The position numbers were made by a program, and so were the translations under genes. From Bacteriovorax sp037444575 (GTDB lineage: Bacteria > Bdellovibrionota > Bacteriovoracia > Bacteriovoracales > Bacteriovoracaceae), in NCBI GenBank assembly GCA_037444575.1, contig JBBIME010000007.1, forward strand, positions 1 through 64,000: DNA of 64,000 nt. Direction: 5' to 3'. Below, one piece after another: positions 34,226 to 44,272 of this stretch; within the stretch, counting starts at the first letter, position 1, and each line of letters opens with the position of its first letter. Under the pieces are notes generated by a model. It was not told the origin of the DNA. It did no database searches and worked only from the letters and a program-made list of their open reading frames with translations.

Positions 34226-35032
34226 ATGAACTTAGAACACAGTTCCACCATTCAATCCAATGAAGGTGAGGTAAATTTAAATAAATGCGAGCGGGTTAAG
34301 GCCTGTATCGAATCTTATTTGGAGAAAAATACTCGTCTTACTCTTGTGAACGTTGAAGAAAAGACCACTGTTCCACATTCAACTCTTAGAAGAATCATGG
34401 GGAATAAGACTAATCCTCAACCTGAAGCAGTTATTAAAATCTTTAGAGGCCTTGGATTCGATAAAGAGCTATACAATTACATGTTAGATTTTCATCCTGA
34501 AATTTCAACCGTGATGGCTGAACGAAATAGTCACAATAACGAATATCAATTTATTGAAGATGAAAATCGAGAATATTTTTTAGATGAGTCTAATTTTCTT
34601 ATTTTAAGTCTGGTATATACAACAAATGGAACGACTGAAGATGAAATTCGGTACGAACTTGGCCAACGAGGCGTTGATAAGTTATCAGAGCTTATTTCAA
34701 ATAAAGTAATTGATCGTCTTGAAAGTGGTCGAATCATTGGGCGTATTAAAGATTTTAAACTCCCTTTTGCCGACGTTAAAAAGAGAGTTGAGTTTGCTTT
34801 AAAGTATTACCGAATTGATGAAGCTGGAAATATCAATAATTGGATGAGCTATCAAACTGAATCCTTAAACCATGAAGGATTAAAGGCATTAAAATTGTTA
34901 AATCAAAAACAATTCAACGAGAGAAAAGAACAAATTTTTAATAATGCAATGTACTTAGGTGATATAAAAGTCTATAGTACGGCCGTTTCAAGTACGTTTT
35001 TAGCTTTTAAAGAATCGGGAGCATTGAAATGA
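34226..35032 (+). CDS. HTH regulator of the conjugative element
   Basis: In this 268-residue protein, residues about 18-75 form a helix-turn-helix of XRE/lambda-repressor type (KACIESYLEKNTRLTLVNVEEKTTVPHSTLRRIMGNKTNPQPEAVIKIFRGLGF). The C-terminal 170 residues may contain a further winged helix (ILSLVYTTNGTTEDEIRYELGQRGVDKLSELISNKVI) and resemble TIGR02147-like proteins of Bdellovibrio and Fibrobacter, although that is uncertain. It starts behind a GAGGACAT site, 110 bases from the operator array, and overlaps the next gene by 4 bases. It is the probable master regulator. Confidence 0.7.
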   Translation: MNLEHSSTIQSNEGEVNLNKCERVKACIESYLEKNTRLTLVNVEEKTTVPHSTLRRIMGNKTNPQPEAVIKIFRGLGFDKELYNYMLDFHPEISTVMAERNSHNNEYQFIEDENREYFLDESNFLILSLVYTTNGTTEDEIRYELGQRGVDKLSELISNKVIDRLESGRIIGRIKDFKLPFADVKKRVEFALKYYRIDEAGNINNWMSYQTESLNHEGLKALKLLNQKQFNERKEQIFNNAMYLGDIKVYSTAVSSTFLAFKESGALK

Positions 35033-35322
35033 AAAGACAAATTATAATTGCAACATTGTGTTTATTGTCCGCTTTTACAGCTCATGCTTCAATCCCTTTT
35101 GATTCTATTGAGCTTATAGATTCAGCAATAATTAATTCATCTGAAATATCTTCAGTCGAAGTATATCTAAACGAAGAAAATGCAGTCATTCATTCAATCG
35201 AAACCAATAGTGGTGAAAGAATTAATGGCGACCTAGTTAAAAAAATCAATAATTTTGAAAAATCAAAATTCAAATTTCAAATACAATCAGTTCACGGTGG
35301 TGGTGAAGGGTCTGGGGGATGA
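35029..35322 (+). CDS. Small exported protein cotranscribed with the regulator
   Basis: The 97-residue protein has a signal peptide (IIIATLCLLSAFTAHA) and a short mature part ending in GGGEGSGG. Translation is coupled to the regulator gene (ATGA). A small exported partner next to a regulator could act in signalling: TIGR02147-type regulators are often paired with such proteins in Bdellovibrio relatives. That comparison is tentative. No family is recognised. Confidence 0.55.
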   Translation: MKRQIIIATLCLLSAFTAHASIPFDSIELIDSAIINSSEISSVEVYLNEENAVIHSIETNSGERINGDLVKKINNFEKSKFKFQIQSVHGGGEGSGG

Positions 35323-35337
35323 TAATTAATCAATTTT

Positions 35338-36495
35338 ATGGACCCAAGAGCACGAGCTGCAAATAAATTTTTCAAAGCAAATCCGACAGTAAATTTAAAT
35401 TCATTTATAGATGAAACTGGTCATACTGGACTCAATTTCTTAGATGAATCACAGCCATTTTTTATTCTAGGTAATGCATATTCAAAAAAAGACATCGACT
35501 TAGATGGAAGTGATTATTTCTTAGAAATTCATCAAAAATTAGGAAAAAACGAATTACATGCAAACGTAGAAGGAAATAAGGGATTAAAGTCTATTGAAGA
35601 TCCTTTCATTTCTTTAATTCAAGAGCTCGATGTACAATTTCATTTTTCAGTAATTGAAAAAAAACATTATTTAAAAGTAATAATGTTTCACCATTTTTAT
35701 GACAACGGCCCTAATAAAGCTGTTAATAGTTTTGCACTTGGAGTAAGAGCACTTCGAATGCTTCTATCTTTACACTTCATTCAATTGGTAACTGATGAGC
35801 ATCTAAAAAAATACCTGCAATGTTTCAAAGAGAAAAATTTAAAACTATATTCAGAAATTCACTCTGACTTAGCTCAGAAAGCTATGACTAGTCCCTTTGA
35901 TTTACGCACAAAGGAGTTACTATTTGATGCTTTAACTTATACATCCATGTACCCAAAAGAGGTATTTGAGTCAATGAGTTTCGATAAGATCGTCGCTCCA
36001 AACATTACAGCTTTCGTTTTAATGATAAATGAAATCAATGGAACATTTCACCATCAAACTTCTTTTAAAAAACTTGTTCATGATGAACAACTTGAGTTTG
36101 GCAAAAACTTAAAATTTGCATTCGAAGTTTTTTCCTCTAGACATCATCCCAATAATCCAACCTCATTCATTACTGATCATAGAGACGCAAAGGCACTCAA
36201 GAATACAAAATTTGAACTTAAACCTTCGATTAATTCTTATGGTCTCCAAACGATAGATCCGGCACTTTGGCTTTTCAAAAAGAATGTTTTTTCTGATCAA
36301 GACCACTCACCTAAAATTTGGGAAGAAATCATTCAAAGAATTCACTTAAGTGGTTTGACCTTTAGCATGCATGTAGATGAAGTTACTAAAAACAAGATCG
36401 AACTCGAAAGAATTCCGCTCAGTGACGAGCAATTAATGAAAGCACGTAAAATGATTCAATTTGCCGAAAAAAACAGATGGAAAAATGGCACATGA
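35338..36495 (+). CDS. DUF3800 protein
   Basis: The 385-residue protein has the DUF3800 N-terminal motif FIDETGHTGLNFLDESQPFFILG (acidic residues and Gly, about residues 24-46) and a C-terminal LQTIDPALWLFKK corresponding to the family's LQxAD segment. DUF3800 proteins share an RNase H-like fold and are common on mobile elements. Their biological role is unclear, and defence or toxin activity is suspected. The ATG lies just 15 bases after the small exported protein gene, but the gene ends convergently with the restriction operon. Confidence 0.65.
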   Translation: MDPRARAANKFFKANPTVNLNSFIDETGHTGLNFLDESQPFFILGNAYSKKDIDLDGSDYFLEIHQKLGKNELHANVEGNKGLKSIEDPFISLIQELDVQFHFSVIEKKHYLKVIMFHHFYDNGPNKAVNSFALGVRALRMLLSLHFIQLVTDEHLKKYLQCFKEKNLKLYSEIHSDLAQKAMTSPFDLRTKELLFDALTYTSMYPKEVFESMSFDKIVAPNITAFVLMINEINGTFHHQTSFKKLVHDEQLEFGKNLKFAFEVFSSRHHPNNPTSFITDHRDAKALKNTKFELKPSINSYGLQTIDPALWLFKKNVFSDQDHSPKIWEEIIQRIHLSGLTFSMHVDEVTKNKIELERIPLSDEQLMKARKMIQFAEKNRWKNGT

Positions 36496-36531
36496 GTCTG
36501 TGGTAAAAATAAACCTCCCCTGTCCATAAAG

Positions 36532-37482
36532 CTATGTTAGATATATGTCTTTTAGGGCTTCAGAAAATGTTTTTCTTCCTTCCGACAGTTCTTGAAGTGA
36601 AATCTTTAGATCATAACTAGTCGGGATTCCCTCAAGAGTTAAAGTAGCATCTATTTCAAATTGTTTTAGCATCTTATTTATCTGAGAAAGAATAACCTCT
36701 CTATCTTCAGCATCTCTAATCGCTGAGAGATATGAAGAATAGAACCGAAAAAATTCATTTTTGTAATCATCGGCTAAATAACGTAATTTCCAGGCATAGC
36801 TCTTGGTTATTAGTGCAATAAAAACAGCTTCAATTCGTTTGTAATATTTAAGATCAAAATTTCCATTTTGAAATTTATCTTCACCAAAGAATGAGGGGAA
36901 CCCCGTTCGATCTCGATTCAGCATTCGCAAAATAAGGAAAAATTTTAACTTTTGAAATTGGCTTTTAAATAATGAAAACCTGAAAACATCCGTCGCCTTT
37001 TCGAATCTTAAAAAAGTTGATGCTCTAAACTTTTTAGATCTGGGGATAATTTGTATATAATAATTAAATATCCTAGATATCCCCAAAGGCCAAATTTCTA
37101 GACATGCAGGACCATCAATTTCATTGTTTTTGCAGTAATAAATTTCACCCCAATAGTACATTTTTTTTGAAAGGTTATTGATGACGTCAGACACAAGATC
37201 AGTATCACTATGATTGTGGCTATGCTGCGAAAGATTGTTGAGCATTAACTTTGCTTTTTCTATTTCCGTTCCTTCGATTGTTACATTAAAATTTGGGTAA
37301 TTACCCAACCTGCGGCTATAAGGCATTTTGTGTTGAGAAATGTCTTCAATGAAAAAATGGGCATTACCTCTTGTTTCTTTCAAAGTACGTCTATCGAAAT
37401 CACGCTCCCTTGATAAGCCCTTTTGAATGAAAGTTTTTTTTAAATCTTTTAGCTTGCTAATAAGATTGAATCTTAAATTCAT
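36532..37482 (-). CDS. Unknown protein, last gene of the restriction operon
   Basis: This 316-residue soluble basic protein has no recognised domain. The N-terminal half contains histidine-rich NNLSQHSHNHSDTD, and the C-terminal half is helical. Its start overlaps the 3' end of the large membrane-protein gene by 4 bases, so both are translated from the same message as the hsd genes. Being part of a type I restriction operon it may modulate restriction. That is inference only. Confidence 0.5.
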   Translation of the reverse strand: MNLRFNLISKLKDLKKTFIQKGLSRERDFDRRTLKETRGNAHFFIEDISQHKMPYSRRLGNYPNFNVTIEGTEIEKAKLMLNNLSQHSHNHSDTDLVSDVINNLSKKMYYWGEIYYCKNNEIDGPACLEIWPLGISRIFNYYIQIIPRSKKFRASTFLRFEKATDVFRFSLFKSQFQKLKFFLILRMLNRDRTGFPSFFGEDKFQNGNFDLKYYKRIEAVFIALITKSYAWKLRYLADDYKNEFFRFYSSYLSAIRDAEDREVILSQINKMLKQFEIDATLTLEGIPTSYDLKISLQELSEGRKTFSEALKDIYLT

Positions 37483-40043
37483 TTTTTCTCCTTGGCTTCT
37501 TCTCTCGAAACTCGCTCAAGTAGTTTCCCTTGATCTCTACAGAATTCCAATTCATCAATTGCAAGTGCTTTATTTTTTGGTAAAAGGTAATAATCAACAA
37601 AAACATGGAGTCCATCATTTTCACTGCTCATATATTCAAGCTTTTTTGCAACTAAGTATCTGATGAGTGCTGATGGGTGTGTCACGACATGATGATCATG
37701 GCCTAAAAATCCTCCAGAACGACTCCATTCTTTTTTCGATTCAACATTATTTATGAAATAATCATAGAGATCTCTTTCCCAGTTAAATCTCTGTGAATGT
37801 CGATGTGGTAAACTCATTAGTGCATTGTTTTCAGGGAAAGACAAAATCGCTGATATTTTTTTAAGTTTATTTTCAGCATCGTCCTTGAAATAATTATTCC
37901 AGTATTTAACGACAATCTCTTCGAGTGCACTTTTGTCTGTAAATTTAGACATTAAAAAGATAAGACCACTCATAGTAACAAGATCAATCATCGGAGCAAT
38001 CATAAAGTGTAATTGATTTTCTACAGGAAAATTGTCTATTTTCTTTAGGTCGTCTCCTAACTTGTCAAACATGACAAGTGAACCAACAAAAAAATGTTTA
38101 AATGTGTTTTCATCTAGATCCTGCTTGTTTACAAGCTGCCCCAAAATATCATTCCCAACGAAGTGAAGAAACTTCCCCCCGTAATCAGGATATTCCGATG
38201 GGAATTTGTACAGGTTAAAAAATGTTCCCGCCTTTGACAGAAGCTCGCTTAGGGAGCCTCTAAAATCCTTTAGGTTTTTAGTAACCTGTTCGTGATCGTA
38301 TTCAGGCCAGCTTAAATCAGCCATTTTTGAGTACGATGTAAGTGCATCATATGCCTTTTCAAAACGGTTATTAATTAGCTCTAATTTTGCATAATGCTCA
38401 AGCATTCTATCGAGATAACAGCAGATAAAAAGATTTGCCCACTTATCTTTCTCAGAAAGGGCATAAGAAGAACTTTTCTTTAATGAATCAACTTGATAAA
38501 AAATAAAATCATTTATTTCTTTATTCTCAACATGAACTTGCTCTGCATATTTCAGAAAAAAGACATTGTACAAATACCAATCTGGTGTAATTCTATTTCC
38601 ATAAATCGAAACTTCATAGGCGATTGTCTTGTTTAGTCGTAATAGAAGTTCATGAGTAAAGGATGGCAAGCCCACTTGAAAGATTTTATTGTCAGATCCC
38701 CAAGGAATTATATCAATCAATTCTTTAATTTTCTTATCACTAACATCTTCTAGACGTTGAAGAAACGCAATCAGTAACTCAGATTTAGAATAACCAAGGC
38801 AATCTATTAGCTGTAAATAGTAGTCTTGTGAGCTATTGTTTTCAAACTCAGCTTCTATTGGAGCATTTTCAAGAATGAGTGATTCTACTTTTTCAAAAAA
38901 ATTAATAATGATTTTTAAGTCATGAGTTTTTACAAGTTGCTTTCCCTGTATTGTCATCATTGATAGTGCTCTATTTGCAACTTCGTAATTTTTTTGTTTC
39001 AAATTGAGTTTGATGCAGTCAAAAACAATTTCAATAATTCGATTTTCAACAAAATCATGATCTCTAATTTCTTCGAATGGTAAATGTCCTATTTGCTGGT
39101 GCATTTCTACATCAAGATCAGATGATTCATACCATTTCTTGTGTTTGATCTTTAATTGAAAAAATTTGCTGTCGTATGGAATTAAGTCCTTTAACTCTAG
39201 ATACTCCGAAAGAACGATAATACCATTTTGGCAAAGACCTAAATATGATTCTGTTTGAAGATGTTGGTGGCCGTCATCTTTTACAATCTTCGCTAGCATC
39301 TCAAATGATTGGAGACTCAAGTTAGCTTGCTTATTGTAGTGCTCTTGAAAATCGGGATTTGATGAATTAAAACTACTAGCCTTTGCAAGTTTAAATGATT
39401 CCTTTAATAAATCCAACGCTGAGCTTGCTAAAATTGTCGGATCTGTAAAAAAGAACAGATTATAACCTAATTTAATAAACCCAAAGATAGCTAAGCCAGA
39501 CCCAACTAGTATAATCCATACGCCTACGGCAGACTCTCTAAATCCAAAATAATAAGATGCCATTAACGCCATTGAGGCAAATGTTAAAAAGCTCAAAAAC
39601 CACACGAATGCATTTCCAATAGGTTCTTTCCGAAGTAATTGTTTTGCTTCTACTGGCATTCTTGAATAAACATCAGAACCTAATGAAACGACTGCGGCAT
39701 AATACAATCCTATAATCACACCACATACAGACGCAACGACTGAAAGAATTTCGATATAAGCAGATTCAACACTATGACTACTTTTAAAATCAATACCACA
39801 TCCAAAATACGGAACAAGATAAATCAATCCAAAGATAAAAAAGATAAGCAGAACGTCTTTCCAGCCAAGCTTTGCTAGTGCCAAAAAGTGAAATAATTGT
39901 CTAGTATAAAAAATGCGTTTTCGATCAATCTGATATAAAAATCTACGGACATAAAATGCAGTCTTTCTACAGAAGGTTCTTATGATCCAAAAAAATCTTA
40001 GCTGAGCCACAAAGTATACAATGACTGCGAACAATGTCCTCAA
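37479..40043 (-). CDS. Large membrane protein coupled to the type I restriction genes
   Basis: This is an 854-residue protein. Transmembrane segments lie at about 60-80, 92-120, 145-165 and 172-195 (VLLIFFIFGLIYLVPYFGCG, EILSVVASVCGVIIGLYYAAVVSLG, FVWFLSFLTFASMALMASYYF, VGVWIILVGSGLAIFGFIKLG). The remaining 650 residues are cytoplasmic and helical, repeat-like, without a recognised family. The start is a TTG that overlaps the stop of the 42-residue ORF upstream. It is not part of standard type I systems. A membrane-located sensor or effector is the simplest guess. Confidence 0.55.
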   Translation of the reverse strand: MRTLFAVIVYFVAQLRFFWIIRTFCRKTAFYVRRFLYQIDRKRIFYTRQLFHFLALAKLGWKDVLLIFFIFGLIYLVPYFGCGIDFKSSHSVESAYIEILSVVASVCGVIIGLYYAAVVSLGSDVYSRMPVEAKQLLRKEPIGNAFVWFLSFLTFASMALMASYYFGFRESAVGVWIILVGSGLAIFGFIKLGYNLFFFTDPTILASSALDLLKESFKLAKASSFNSSNPDFQEHYNKQANLSLQSFEMLAKIVKDDGHQHLQTESYLGLCQNGIIVLSEYLELKDLIPYDSKFFQLKIKHKKWYESSDLDVEMHQQIGHLPFEEIRDHDFVENRIIEIVFDCIKLNLKQKNYEVANRALSMMTIQGKQLVKTHDLKIIINFFEKVESLILENAPIEAEFENNSSQDYYLQLIDCLGYSKSELLIAFLQRLEDVSDKKIKELIDIIPWGSDNKIFQVGLPSFTHELLLRLNKTIAYEVSIYGNRITPDWYLYNVFFLKYAEQVHVENKEINDFIFYQVDSLKKSSSYALSEKDKWANLFICCYLDRMLEHYAKLELINNRFEKAYDALTSYSKMADLSWPEYDHEQVTKNLKDFRGSLSELLSKAGTFFNLYKFPSEYPDYGGKFLHFVGNDILGQLVNKQDLDENTFKHFFVGSLVMFDKLGDDLKKIDNFPVENQLHFMIAPMIDLVTMSGLIFLMSKFTDKSALEEIVVKYWNNYFKDDAENKLKKISAILSFPENNALMSLPHRHSQRFNWERDLYDYFINNVESKKEWSRSGGFLGHDHHVVTHPSALIRYLVAKKLEYMSSENDGLHVFVDYYLLPKNKALAIDELEFCRDQGKLLERVSREEAKEKK

Positions 40044-40168
40044 GTTGACCCTTTCCTGTTAGCTAAGTGATCTTCCAAATCCAAAACACTTTTTTCACTT
40101 GAATGCTCAACATTCCAAACATCGGGGGAAACTAGGGCTGTCAAATTATTCTTTTTGTCTTCAGTCAT
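40040..40168 (-). CDS. 42-residue ORF between hsdM and the membrane protein
   Basis: The ORF MTEDKKNNLTALVSPDVWNV... runs from an ATG inside the hsdM stop region (8-base overlap with the end of hsdM) to a TGA that overlaps the TTG start of the 854-residue gene. The tight overlaps on both sides and lack of any other content in the gap support translation. It has no membrane segment and its function is unknown. Confidence 0.55.
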   Translation of the reverse strand: MTEDKKNNLTALVSPDVWNVEHSSEKSVLDLEDHLANRKGST

Positions 40169-41627
40169 TACTGGTAGCTCCTAGCTCTCCCAGAAGCTCA
40201 TCAATATTTTTCAACGACTGCTGAAGTAAAATCTTAATTTCTTCAGCATACTGTTCAGGCTCAAGCAATTCTTCTGTCTCAACTCCATGCGGGTTATAGT
40301 GAGCAGCTGATAAGTTAGTCTCGGCCTCAAGAATTTTTGAAACTGGCACTAACCAACTTCGTTCTGTGTCAGCACGTTTTTTGAAATTTTTTAAAAGATC
40401 CTTAAAGTGTTCTTCTGAAACTCCGTTTTTCTTCGTTAATTTCTTTCCGTCAATTAAAGGCAATTCATAAAACCAGATGTCTTGAGTTTTCTTAGTTTTA
40501 TCAAAGAAAATAACTGAAGTTTTAACCGCTGAATAGGGAAGAAAAATACCGGCAGGTAAGCTTACGACAGTATGAACATTGCATTCCTTTATGAGTTTTT
40601 CCTTCAATTGCTTATAGGCAGAGTTTGTTTGAAAAAGTACCCCTTCTGGAACAACTACAGCAGCTCGGCCATTAACCTTAAGCGTCTTCTCAATATACTG
40701 AAGAAAGAGAACTTCAGTGGCCCCAGCTTCTATTGGAAAGTTCTTCTGTACCATTGCCTGCTCTTTTCCACCAAATGGAGGATTTGCAAGAATGACAGTA
40801 TGTTTTTCATGATCTTCAATTGTTCTAATATCTCGACCAAGAGTATTTCCTTTAACGACCTGGGGATAGTCCATCCCATGAAGAGTTAAATTCATCAAAC
40901 ACATTACGAAGGGTAATGGCGTTTTTTCTTGTCCAAAAAAAGTTTTATTATTTAATATCCGTCGATCTTCAGGGGTCTTCACTTTGCCAAGCATATGTAG
41001 ATGAGCTTCGGCCAAGAACCCACCTGTTCCACAAGCAGGATCATAGACAGTTTCACCAATCTTTGGATCAATAAGCTGAACTAATGCACGGATAAGAGAT
41101 CTTGGTGTATAAAACTCACCTGAGTTTCCTCCACCTTCCCCCATATCTTTAAGAAGACCTTCATAAATATGAGAAAGACTAAATGCCTCTTCACCAATTT
41201 CAAAATGAATCTTCTTAACTTCTTCAATTACATCACGAAGTAAATAGCCGCTATTCACTCGGTTCGTAGAGTTTTTGAAAATAGCTGCAATAATATTTCG
41301 TGGATCTCCTTCTTTTGTTCCTTCATTTACAGAGGAGAGGTAAGGAAAGAGCTGATCATTGATAAAACTATTCAATTCCTTACCAGTTAGTCCTTTTTTG
41401 GAATCGGTCCACTTGTCCCACTGGTATTCGCTTTTTAGAAGTTGAGTATATTTTTTACCCTCAAGTTCGGCCAGATCAGCTCTTTCTTTTTCCTTGTCGG
41501 CAAAGAACTTAAGATAAAGAATCCATGATAGAACTTCGGTATAGTGGACAGCACCGCTAATTCCATCATCTGTTCTTAGGATGTCACAACATTTTTTAAT
41601 GATGTTGGTTAATTCACTTTTTCCCAT
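40161..41627 (-). CDS. hsdM: Type I restriction-modification methyltransferase HsdM
   Basis: The 488-residue adenine methyltransferase has an N-terminal HsdM domain (about 1-150), SAM motif I VYDPACGTGGFLAEAH (about 197-212), and catalytic NPPF in VILANPPFGGKEQ (about 280-292). It methylates the recognition sequence set by HsdS and is also part of the restriction complex with HsdR. It overlaps the small membrane-protein gene by 14 bases. Confidence 0.9.
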   Translation of the reverse strand: MGKSELTNIIKKCCDILRTDDGISGAVHYTEVLSWILYLKFFADKEKERADLAELEGKKYTQLLKSEYQWDKWTDSKKGLTGKELNSFINDQLFPYLSSVNEGTKEGDPRNIIAAIFKNSTNRVNSGYLLRDVIEEVKKIHFEIGEEAFSLSHIYEGLLKDMGEGGGNSGEFYTPRSLIRALVQLIDPKIGETVYDPACGTGGFLAEAHLHMLGKVKTPEDRRILNNKTFFGQEKTPLPFVMCLMNLTLHGMDYPQVVKGNTLGRDIRTIEDHEKHTVILANPPFGGKEQAMVQKNFPIEAGATEVLFLQYIEKTLKVNGRAAVVVPEGVLFQTNSAYKQLKEKLIKECNVHTVVSLPAGIFLPYSAVKTSVIFFDKTKKTQDIWFYELPLIDGKKLTKKNGVSEEHFKDLLKNFKKRADTERSWLVPVSKILEAETNLSAAHYNPHGVETEELLEPEQYAEEIKILLQQSLKNIDELLGELGATSND

Positions 41628-42210
41628 TTTGTTTACCTTCTAATTCTAAGATATACTTTGCACCGGGGGTTGCACCTGAGTATATTAATATATTGGCCAG
41701 ATTTTTATAATCACTTAGCTTTTTATCTATGAGTGTCTCTATTTCATAGTACATTTTTGCGTCTTCAATAAGTTTACAAGCATTAAAATGATTCGAATTG
41801 TGTTTTAAATATGAATCCACATGATGAGTAAATGAGATAGCTCTTGTTTTTAGATAGATTTTATTCTTAAAAAACTTAGCACTTAAAAGACCACCTAAAA
41901 AAGCAATTGAAGTTATCCCTAATGTAATTAATCCAACAATGCGTAATGATTGTGTCTCAAACATCCAAAAAGAAGATGTCATTGAGAGGGTGGTACCAAA
42001 AAAAGTAAGTGCCCAGCCAATCATGGTATCAACTTTCTGCGCAACAAAAGCTAATTCGAGATGCTTATTACCCCCGATGTATGTTCCCGACATTTCTGCG
42101 ATTTGGTGTGGAGTTGAAGCATAAACTGATCGTACTAAGAAATAACCACCAACAAAAGCTAGGATCGCACCAGAAATTGAAATGATGTCGTAAATCGTTT
42201 TGAATTTCAT
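41614..42210 (-). CDS. Three-helix membrane protein inside the hsd operon
   Basis: The 198-residue protein has hydrophobic segments at about 9-27 (ISISGAILAFVGGYFLVRSV), 63-82 and 92-112 (IVGLITLGITSIAFLGGLLSA), followed by a helical cytoplasmic tail. No family is recognised. It overlaps hsdS by 4 bases and hsdM by 14 bases, so it is part of the same translation unit. Standard type I operons have nothing between hsdS and hsdM of this kind. Confidence 0.55.
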   Translation of the reverse strand: MKFKTIYDIISISGAILAFVGGYFLVRSVYASTPHQIAEMSGTYIGGNKHLELAFVAQKVDTMIGWALTFFGTTLSMTSSFWMFETQSLRIVGLITLGITSIAFLGGLLSAKFFKNKIYLKTRAISFTHHVDSYLKHNSNHFNACKLIEDAKMYYEIETLIDKKLSDYKNLANILIYSGATPGAKYILELEGKQNGKK

Positions 42211-43664
42211 TTAGGCTTCTTCTTTGAAACAGCTTTTAATTTTGAAGAAGCACGTGCCTGTGAAACATTTCTAGAATCGACTTTTGATTCAAGTTTCAAT
42301 GAAATTTCTTTTTCAGAAATAATCTTAGCTAATAATTCATGGCCAGTGCCTTCTGATGGTATCTGCTCCACAAGTTGACCTTCAAATGCTTTTAGTAATA
42401 TTGATTCTTTCATTTTTGAAAAGTCATGCTTCTTTCGTTCAATATCCATTTTAAATTGAGCAACATGATTCAATTGAGATGTAATCGTAATGGCAATTCT
42501 TTCTTGTTCAAGCATCGGCGCTAAAGGAAATAGTATTTGTGTAATATCTTCTCTGGAAAGTCCAGGGATGAGTCCTTGAGCTTTTTCAGCAATCTTGTGA
42601 AAGGAGAAGCTCATAAAATAATCAAGATAATGGAGGCTTATTTTGTGTGGCTCTACTGCCATTAACTGGCGTGAGATACAGACCCCCTCAAGTAGATTGA
42701 TGTTTGTCTTCCCGACTCCAGAGCCTTTTACAGTGATCAATAGGCTATTCTTCGGCGCGATAACCTTAGGCTTTGGCGTCCATTTTGTAATAACAGGTGA
42801 TATATCTCCAAAATCAGAAGGACCTGTTAGGTATGGAGTACCCTTGCCGTTATTGTTATAATCCTTTTCTTCAATGTGTTGGCCAGAAAAAAGATTGATA
42901 AGTTCACCAAGTTTGACCCATTCCCACCCTTTAGGTAGATCGCATGGCTTTTCTTCATCAGAAATAGGTGCAAACTCCTGTATCTTTTTACCATTCAAAT
43001 TTTTCACTCGTTCAACACGAATTTTCTCTAAAAGCTTTGAGGCCGGCTCATCTTTTGGATCTTGAGGAATAAGCTCACCTCTAAAGGCTTTTGCAAGCAA
43101 TGACTCACGATACTTGCTAAGCAAAACTTCAACTTCATTTAATGATTTTTCAGTTTCATTAATCTTTTGAAAACAAGCTTCGATCTTTTGAACAATTCGT
43201 TCTTGTTCGCCCAATGGGGGAATGGGAACAGGATACTTATTTAAGAAATCCAAATTGACCCCTGTTTGCCCAGCTGAACGTTGAGCCACTGCATTTACAT
43301 CCCGGTAAATTATTGGATTTTTTAAAAACCAATACATAAATTCTTTTTTCATAAGGCCGGAAGGAGATGCTTTCATCAATGCAACATTATATGAGCCTTC
43401 TTTACCTCTTAATATCTGAAAAACGGGAGGACCATATCGACCAATCATAATATCATCTTTTGTAAAAGATCTTTTCGCTTTTTCTTCCGGAATATAAACA
43501 GGGTGATCATCTGTCCTAAAATCTCTAATCTGTACTAAACGAACATATCCTTTTTTGGGTGCAAAAACGAAGTCAGACTTAGGTGGCTGGCTTCCCCCCT
43601 GAATTAGAATAGCTTGTTCGAAATTAACTTCCGCCCAATGTTCAGGAATATTTAACTCACTCAT
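42207..43664 (-). CDS. hsdS: Type I specificity subunit HsdS
   Basis: In this 485-residue protein, two target recognition domains are separated by the conserved spacer region: IPPLGEQERIVQKIEACFQKINETEKSLNEVEVLLSKYRESLLAKAFRGELIPQ (about 155-210) and LAPMLEQERIAITITSQL...HDFSKMKESILLKAFEGQLVEQ (about 390-440). They recognise the two halves of the bipartite target. It overlaps neighbours on both sides by 4 bases. Confidence 0.9.
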   Translation of the reverse strand: MSELNIPEHWAEVNFEQAILIQGGSQPPKSDFVFAPKKGYVRLVQIRDFRTDDHPVYIPEEKAKRSFTKDDIMIGRYGPPVFQILRGKEGSYNVALMKASPSGLMKKEFMYWFLKNPIIYRDVNAVAQRSAGQTGVNLDFLNKYPVPIPPLGEQERIVQKIEACFQKINETEKSLNEVEVLLSKYRESLLAKAFRGELIPQDPKDEPASKLLEKIRVERVKNLNGKKIQEFAPISDEEKPCDLPKGWEWVKLGELINLFSGQHIEEKDYNNNGKGTPYLTGPSDFGDISPVITKWTPKPKVIAPKNSLLITVKGSGVGKTNINLLEGVCISRQLMAVEPHKISLHYLDYFMSFSFHKIAEKAQGLIPGLSREDITQILFPLAPMLEQERIAITITSQLNHVAQFKMDIERKKHDFSKMKESILLKAFEGQLVEQIPSEGTGHELLAKIISEKEISLKLESKVDSRNVSQARASSKLKAVSKKKPK

Positions 43665-44272
43665 ATATTCTTTCCATAAAATGAAACAAGAAAGTCATCA
43701 AATCTTCCCAGTAATTCTTTTTTCTTAAATAATTCATTAAGGGCAGGACTTAAATAAATTGCATCTTTTGATAGCTTTAAAAACTCAAAATGCTTTTCAA
43801 GATATTCATCAACTACAACTTTGAATTTTTCATCACCTGATATCACTCTTTCAATTTTTGTTTTCAGTTTCGTTCCAAATAGAAAATGCGAGTAAAAGTC
43901 CACTTCATCAACGTTAGCCTCTAGTGAAAGAACTAATGCGTGTTTGCTTAAAACTATTTTATCAACTTCCTCAAACTCTAGTTCCTGTTGAATTTGGCTT
44001 ATCGATTTCACTGACGAATAAGCTTCAAAAATCTGATCATTTGATCCGAACACTTTTTGTAATTTTTTCTTTTCACGCAAAAGAGTAAGTTCATCGATGA
44101 CTCTATCGTTTACATCATATAAGTCATTTGAATTCTCACCTTTCAACTTAGCCTTCATTTGTGCAAGAATCCGTGGATCAACATCGATGATCTCTTTAGG
44201 GTAAGGCTTAAGTTCAATGGTTCCTTGAGGCTTACCGTAAGTAAGAATGTTTAAATATTCATCATCATTCAT
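43661..44272 (-). CDS. Unknown protein between hsdR and hsdS
   Basis: The 203-residue soluble protein is mainly helical with charged residues (VIDELTLLREKKKLQKVFGS, SISQIQQELEFEEVDKIVLS). It overlaps the hsdR stop by one base (TAATG) and hsdS by 4 bases, showing that it belongs to the operon. Its family is not recognised, and no nuclease or methylase motifs are seen. Confidence 0.55.
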   Translation of the reverse strand: MNDDEYLNILTYGKPQGTIELKPYPKEIIDVDPRILAQMKAKLKGENSNDLYDVNDRVIDELTLLREKKKLQKVFGSNDQIFEAYSSVKSISQIQQELEFEEVDKIVLSKHALVLSLEANVDEVDFYSHFLFGTKLKTKIERVISGDEKFKVVVDEYLEKHFEFLKLSKDAIYLSPALNELFKKKELLGRFDDFLVSFYGKNI

